A stretch of 64,000 nucleotides of DNA, from positions 682,001-746,000 of the forward strand of contig NZ_LTZG01000001.1 in assembly GCF_001592825.1 (NCBI RefSeq), in the 5' to 3' direction. The position numbers were made by a program, and so were the translations under genes. This document shows positions 61,486-64,000 of this stretch, one piece after another. Below the pieces are notes generated by a model. That model saw only the letters and a list, made by a program, of their open reading frames with translations, was not told the DNA's origin and did not search any database. Source of the DNA: Planococcus maritimus. Its GTDB lineage: Bacteria; Bacillota; Bacilli; Bacillales_A; Planococcaceae. Numbering within the stretch: position 1 is the stretch's first letter; the number at the start of each line of letters is the position of its first letter.

Positions 61486-62112
61486 CTATCTGATTTCTTC
61501 GATTAGCTGGTCTTGATCGTCAAATTCGATTTCTCCGATTCTGCCTTCTTCGGGAACAATCGCCCTGCCTTCGAATCCGTAGGCTGCCGCTTCGCCTTCT
61601 GCTGGCTCATGCCATACTTCGAACGTAAAACTGTAAAGCGTTTCCCCGTTATCGCTTTGCACGATATCAATGTCCGAAGTGCTCAGTTGATATGTGCGAT
61701 CGCTGAAACTATAATTGAATGCTCCGCTTCTGGAAAAATTGTCATAGCCGTTTTCGGTAAAATACTGTGCATAACTTTCTTCCATATAATCCATTAAGTC
61801 TGTATACTCAGCAGATTCTAGAAAAGCGCTATACTCTTCTTCGCTCGGCTCCACCGGTTGTTTATCCGCCATGACGTTCCACAAATCCCTATAGGTTTCA
61901 TCCGGCCCATTGAACTCCTGAGTAATAACCGCTCGAATCGCTTCTTCGCTTTTATCCATTTCATCATCTGGCTCCACTATTTCAGCTGTTTCAGCAATTT
62001 CATCATCCCCCGCGCCACCTTCAGTCGAACAGCCCACCACTATCGCGCTAAGCAAAAGCCCCAACACTCCATATAATAATAAAATCCTGCAGCGACCTAG
62101 CTTGTCTGCCAT
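61486..62112 (-). CDS. Lipoprotein of unknown function
   Basis: The 208-residue protein has an N-terminal hydrophobic segment (ILLLYGVLGLLLSAIVVGC) ending in a lipobox VVGC, with Cys28 as the lipidation site. The mature part is very acidic (GDDEIAETAEIVEPDDEMDKSEEA), then a predicted alpha-helical and beta-rich region. GGAGG seven bases before the ATG at 62112 sets the start; the frame opens at 62151. No family recognised. It should sit on the outer face of the membrane. Confidence 0.8.
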   Translation of the reverse strand: MADKLGRCRILLLYGVLGLLLSAIVVGCSTEGGAGDDEIAETAEIVEPDDEMDKSEEAIRAVITQEFNGPDETYRDLWNVMADKQPVEPSEEEYSAFLESAEYTDLMDYMEESYAQYFTENGYDNFSRSGAFNYSFSDRTYQLSTSDIDIVQSDNGETLYSFTFEVWHEPAEGEAAAYGFEGRAIVPEEGRIGEIEFDDQDQLIEEIR

Positions 62113-62497
62113 CACCATTCCTCCATTTCGTTGAAATGAACCCAAGTACAAAAATCTGATAACTATTATACGGCTCTATTCTTGAAATGATTCACTTTTA
62201 TTACAATTAAATGGAATGACAGCTTACCCTCCACAAACTTTCGGGGCAGTAAAATTTGTCACTTTAAGTGTTACTTCGCAGACAATAGACGGACCCCCAA
62301 ACACCCTGTCAAGACAAGGTGTTTGGGGGTTCTTATACAAAGCTATGCCAACTTCTGATAAGTTCTAATATGTAAACTAAGTTTTCATTAGAATCTCTTT
62401 TACATAGACTTTAGCATTAATGATATGAATGAAACTTTTCTGTTCATAACTTCTACTCATCATCAACTATTGTCGCAACATGCTATTTTATTCTTTC
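62113..62497. other. AT-rich intergenic region with an orphan strong hairpin
   Basis: No gene is supported. At 62294-62329 a 12-bp perfect stem, CCCCCAAACACC with GGTGTTTGGGGG, has a 12-base loop but no adjacent stop codon and only a weak T run on either side. The remainder is AT-rich. It may be a displaced terminator or a remnant of a transferred segment. Confidence 0.6.
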
Positions 62498-63112
62498 TTA
62501 CTCTTGCTCGAAAAGATGAGTATACAGTTTAAACTTTGACTGCTCGTTTAAGTGTTTTGCAAAGTACTTGGCTTTGTAAAATTTATTCCAACCATCGCGC
62601 TCTTTTTCAATTTTTATAAATGCACTCTCTATTTCTGTATTTTCTTTTAGCCAGTTATACCCCTCATTCAAAAAAGACTGTTTGATATTTTCAACAACCT
62701 TTTCCATGTTCGAACCATCCGGCTCTATCCACCAAAGATCCTTCCGGGTTTGTTCTACAGGATTATCTAAACTAGACAAATACTCTGATTGATCAAGATT
62801 AGAAAGCAATTCACATTGCAAATGGCATTGATATGCTTTGGGCAAGAATTTCCCTTGTCCATCTATCTTCAGATATTCATCAATGGCAGGTATGAAATCA
62901 TAATAGATTCCTAATTCGACATGGATAGACATCGCTGGCCAACCGGTTACATCTGAAAAATATTTCCCGACCGCTGTGATATCCAACACCCATATAGAAT
63001 TACCAATCCAAGCCCAGTTATGCCTAGTATTCACTTTTGTAAATCCACTTTCTTTCAATACAGGTGACAATGTTTTTCTTATTATTTTATTTATTTCTGG
63101 GGATCTGATCAT
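62498..63112 (-). CDS. DUF4304-like protein
   Basis: The 204-residue protein begins INKIIRKTLSPVLKESGFTKVNTRHNWAWIGNSIWVLDITAVG, which matches the opening of DUF4304 proteins. The rest is mixed alpha/beta without signal peptide or membrane span. Function unknown; members are often found near immunity or toxin genes. GGAGG six bases before the ATG at 63112 sets the start. Base composition is clearly more AT-rich than in the main part of the window, which fits transfer. Confidence 0.7.
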   Translation of the reverse strand: MIRSPEINKIIRKTLSPVLKESGFTKVNTRHNWAWIGNSIWVLDITAVGKYFSDVTGWPAMSIHVELGIYYDFIPAIDEYLKIDGQGKFLPKAYQCHLQCELLSNLDQSEYLSSLDNPVEQTRKDLWWIEPDGSNMEKVVENIKQSFLNEGYNWLKENTEIESAFIKIEKERDGWNKFYKAKYFAKHLNEQSKFKLYTHLFEQE

Positions 63113-63298
63113 TGTAAACCTCCAAAGTGAAGTTGTGGCCAAGCATAGAGAAGCCTAGATTAATTCTTGTTATGTAATTATATGTATATCACCACTGTAA
63201 TATCGAAACTGTATAGAATAGTCTTTTGAATGTATCATTTTTTCTAACAAGGTCAATTTCTCTTCGCTTTCTGATCAATTCACTGGGATAGGAGATCT

Positions 63299-63330
63299 GA
63301 ATGTAACTTAATAGCAATTAAGTTACATTC
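63299..63330. repeat. Perfect 14-bp inverted repeat between the DUF4304 and toxin genes
   Basis: GAATGTAACTTAAT (63299-63312) and ATTAAGTTACATTC (63317-63330) form a perfect AT-rich hairpin with an AGCA loop. It has no T run directly behind the stem on either strand, so it is more like an operator or recombination-type dyad than a terminator. Confidence 0.7.
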
Positions 63331-63363
63331 GAAATTTCATTTTTTAGCTGTATTTAATTCAAC

Positions 63364-63393
63364 AAAAAGCCATCCTTCGCTTAGGATGGCTTT
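63364..63393 (-). terminator. Terminator of the toxin-antitoxin operon
   Basis: GCCATCC/GGATGGC (63384-63390 with 63369-63375) followed by five T on the minus strand, directly behind the toxin stop. Confidence 0.88.
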
Positions 63394-63395
63394 TA

Positions 63396-63710
63396 TCAGT
63401 TGCCTAGATATCGTTTCAATTCCACATAAAAATTTTCGCGCGTTCCCAGCAAAACAATTAGAACCAGTTCGCCCTCTTCATTTTCTCGTAGAGCATAACA
63501 CAGCTCATAATTGGTGCCTCTGTGATGAAGGTCCAAGCAGGAATAGCCTTTTAAATCTCCTTTTTTCGCTTCGCCAATGGCTGGATCCTTACGAATACTC
63601 GTGATGGCTTCGTCCATTTTCCGATAGAGGACTTGGTCGGACTTCTTGATCTTTTTTAACTCTTTTCCAGCTCGTTTGCTGAGCCGAACAGGCAACAAAT
63701 CTTCATTCAT
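63396..63710 (-). CDS. RelE/ParE-superfamily toxin
   Basis: The 104-residue protein shows the RelE fold: VRLSKRAGKELKKIKKSDQVLYRKMDEAITSI, DPAIGEAKKGDLKGYSCLDLHHRGTNYELCYAL and a final beta strand ELVLIVLLGTRENFY. The conserved basic and aromatic residues suggest a ribosome-dependent mRNA interferase. The ATG at 63710 overlaps the antitoxin stop by eight bases, the usual coupling. Upstream ATGs at 63722 and 63719 lie in the GGAGG ribosome binding site. It should be neutralised by the preceding antitoxin. Confidence 0.85.
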   Translation of the reverse strand: MNEDLLPVRLSKRAGKELKKIKKSDQVLYRKMDEAITSIRKDPAIGEAKKGDLKGYSCLDLHHRGTNYELCYALRENEEGELVLIVLLGTRENFYVELKRYLGN

Positions 63711-64000
63711 CCTCTTCATCATCCTCCAGAGCGTCTAGATAGTTGTCTAAACTGCCCTGAATAACAGGTTGTGCCATCGTTTCCTGTTCCAATGCTTGCA
63801 AAGCTACTGGAATGTCTGCTTTGATTTTCTTGAATTCTTGCAACAACTCTTGTCCCGAAAAACCTTGAGCGATTAAGTCCTGTAAAATATCTGCGGAAAA
63901 ATCGACTTCTTCGAATGTGGCAGGCCGGATGATAATTTCGGTCCCCGTAAATTCCATTATGGCTTCATCGGTAAGTCCAAGAGCCAGGTAAAAATCTTTG
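63703..64000 (-). CDS. AbrB/MazE-like antitoxin, C-terminal part (cut by window edge)
   Basis: The frame is open to the right edge. The ATG at 63955-63957 has no ribosome binding site and the codons before it continue without a stop (KDFYLALGLTDEAI). The stretch LALGLTDEAIMEFTGTEIIIRPA has the LGL...G..I.I.P pattern of an AbrB/MazE swapped-hairpin DNA-binding domain. The helical part after it (FSADILQDLIAQGFSGQELLQEF) and an acidic tail DALEDDEEDE are the toxin-binding region. The true start lies outside the window. Confidence 0.75.
   Translation of the reverse strand, partial: KDFYLALGLTDEAIMEFTGTEIIIRPATFEEVDFSADILQDLIAQGFSGQELLQEFKKIKADIPVALQALEQETMAQPVIQGSLDNYLDALEDDEEDE

Overview
The window looks like a chromosomal segment of a Gram-positive Bacillota, most likely Planococcaceae (Planococcus/Planomicrobium-like). 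Grounds seen in the sequence: strong AGGAGG-type ribosome binding sites with frequent GTG and TTG starts, sigma-A type promoters, a perfect CcpA cre box over the glpF promoter, a Bacillus-style glpP-glpF-glpK-glpD order, DUF2512/YuiD/VanZ-type membrane proteins, and surface proteins anchored by cell-wall-binding-2 (CWB2) repeats. The genus is inferred.

Layout. 1-4.7 kb: zinc-ribbon fragment, HxlR regulator divergent from a VOC enzyme, a YuiD-like protein, and a secreted subtilase with three CWB2 repeats. 5-10 kb: glycerol regulon glpPFKD with two terminator/antiterminator leaders. 10-14.3 kb: housekeeping enzymes and a DUF2157/GDYXXLXY membrane pair. 14.4-22.5 kb: a seven-gene surface-polysaccharide operon (MurJ/Wzx-type flippase, Wzy-like polymerase, UDP-sugar dehydrogenase homologue without its catalytic Cys, initiating sugar transferase, two glycosyltransferases, HPr-kinase-like protein). 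23.5-37.7 kb: five FemAB/GNAT-like acyltransferase paralogs, two ATP-grasp ligases and a beta-helix protein, interspersed with a HmoB-like monooxygenase, an amidase with a small partner, an SDR and a GNAT. 38.7-53.8 kb: c-di-GMP enzymes, a TPR/HEPN-like protein, Lrp regulator, sensor kinase, PatB-like lyase, LTA synthase and small envelope proteins. 53.8-57.7 kb: a beta-propeller/CWB2 surface protein and a PH-domain protein with an ECF-type promoter. 57.7-61.4 kb: a UvrD-type helicase fused to a PD-(D/E)XK nuclease and a LexA/UmuD-type S24 autopeptidase, surrounded by four CXXC-x19-CXXC zinc-ribbon membrane proteins. The last 2.5 kb is AT-rich and carries a lipoprotein, a DUF4304 protein and a RelE-type toxin with an AbrB-like antitoxin cut by the window edge.

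Three signals cut across the genes. (1) Six promoters share one architecture, TTTAACC-N4-TTTAACC-N9-(-10 element), an 11-bp direct repeat typical of OmpR/PhoP/WalR response regulators. They precede the polysaccharide operon, three FemAB transcription units, the beta-helix gene and the propeller/CWB2 gene, so these genes look like one envelope regulon. (2) Three tandem arrays of a roughly 228-237 bp unit carry a folded core whose stems change by compensatory substitutions between copies. Each array lies just upstream of one of those six promoters. (3) The helicase-nuclease-S24 fusion has LexA-like catalytic spacing and no visible SOS box, which suggests activation or release by self-cleavage after DNA damage.

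Start sites were chosen by ribosome binding site and, for paralogs, by alignment; several genes start inside the longest open frame.
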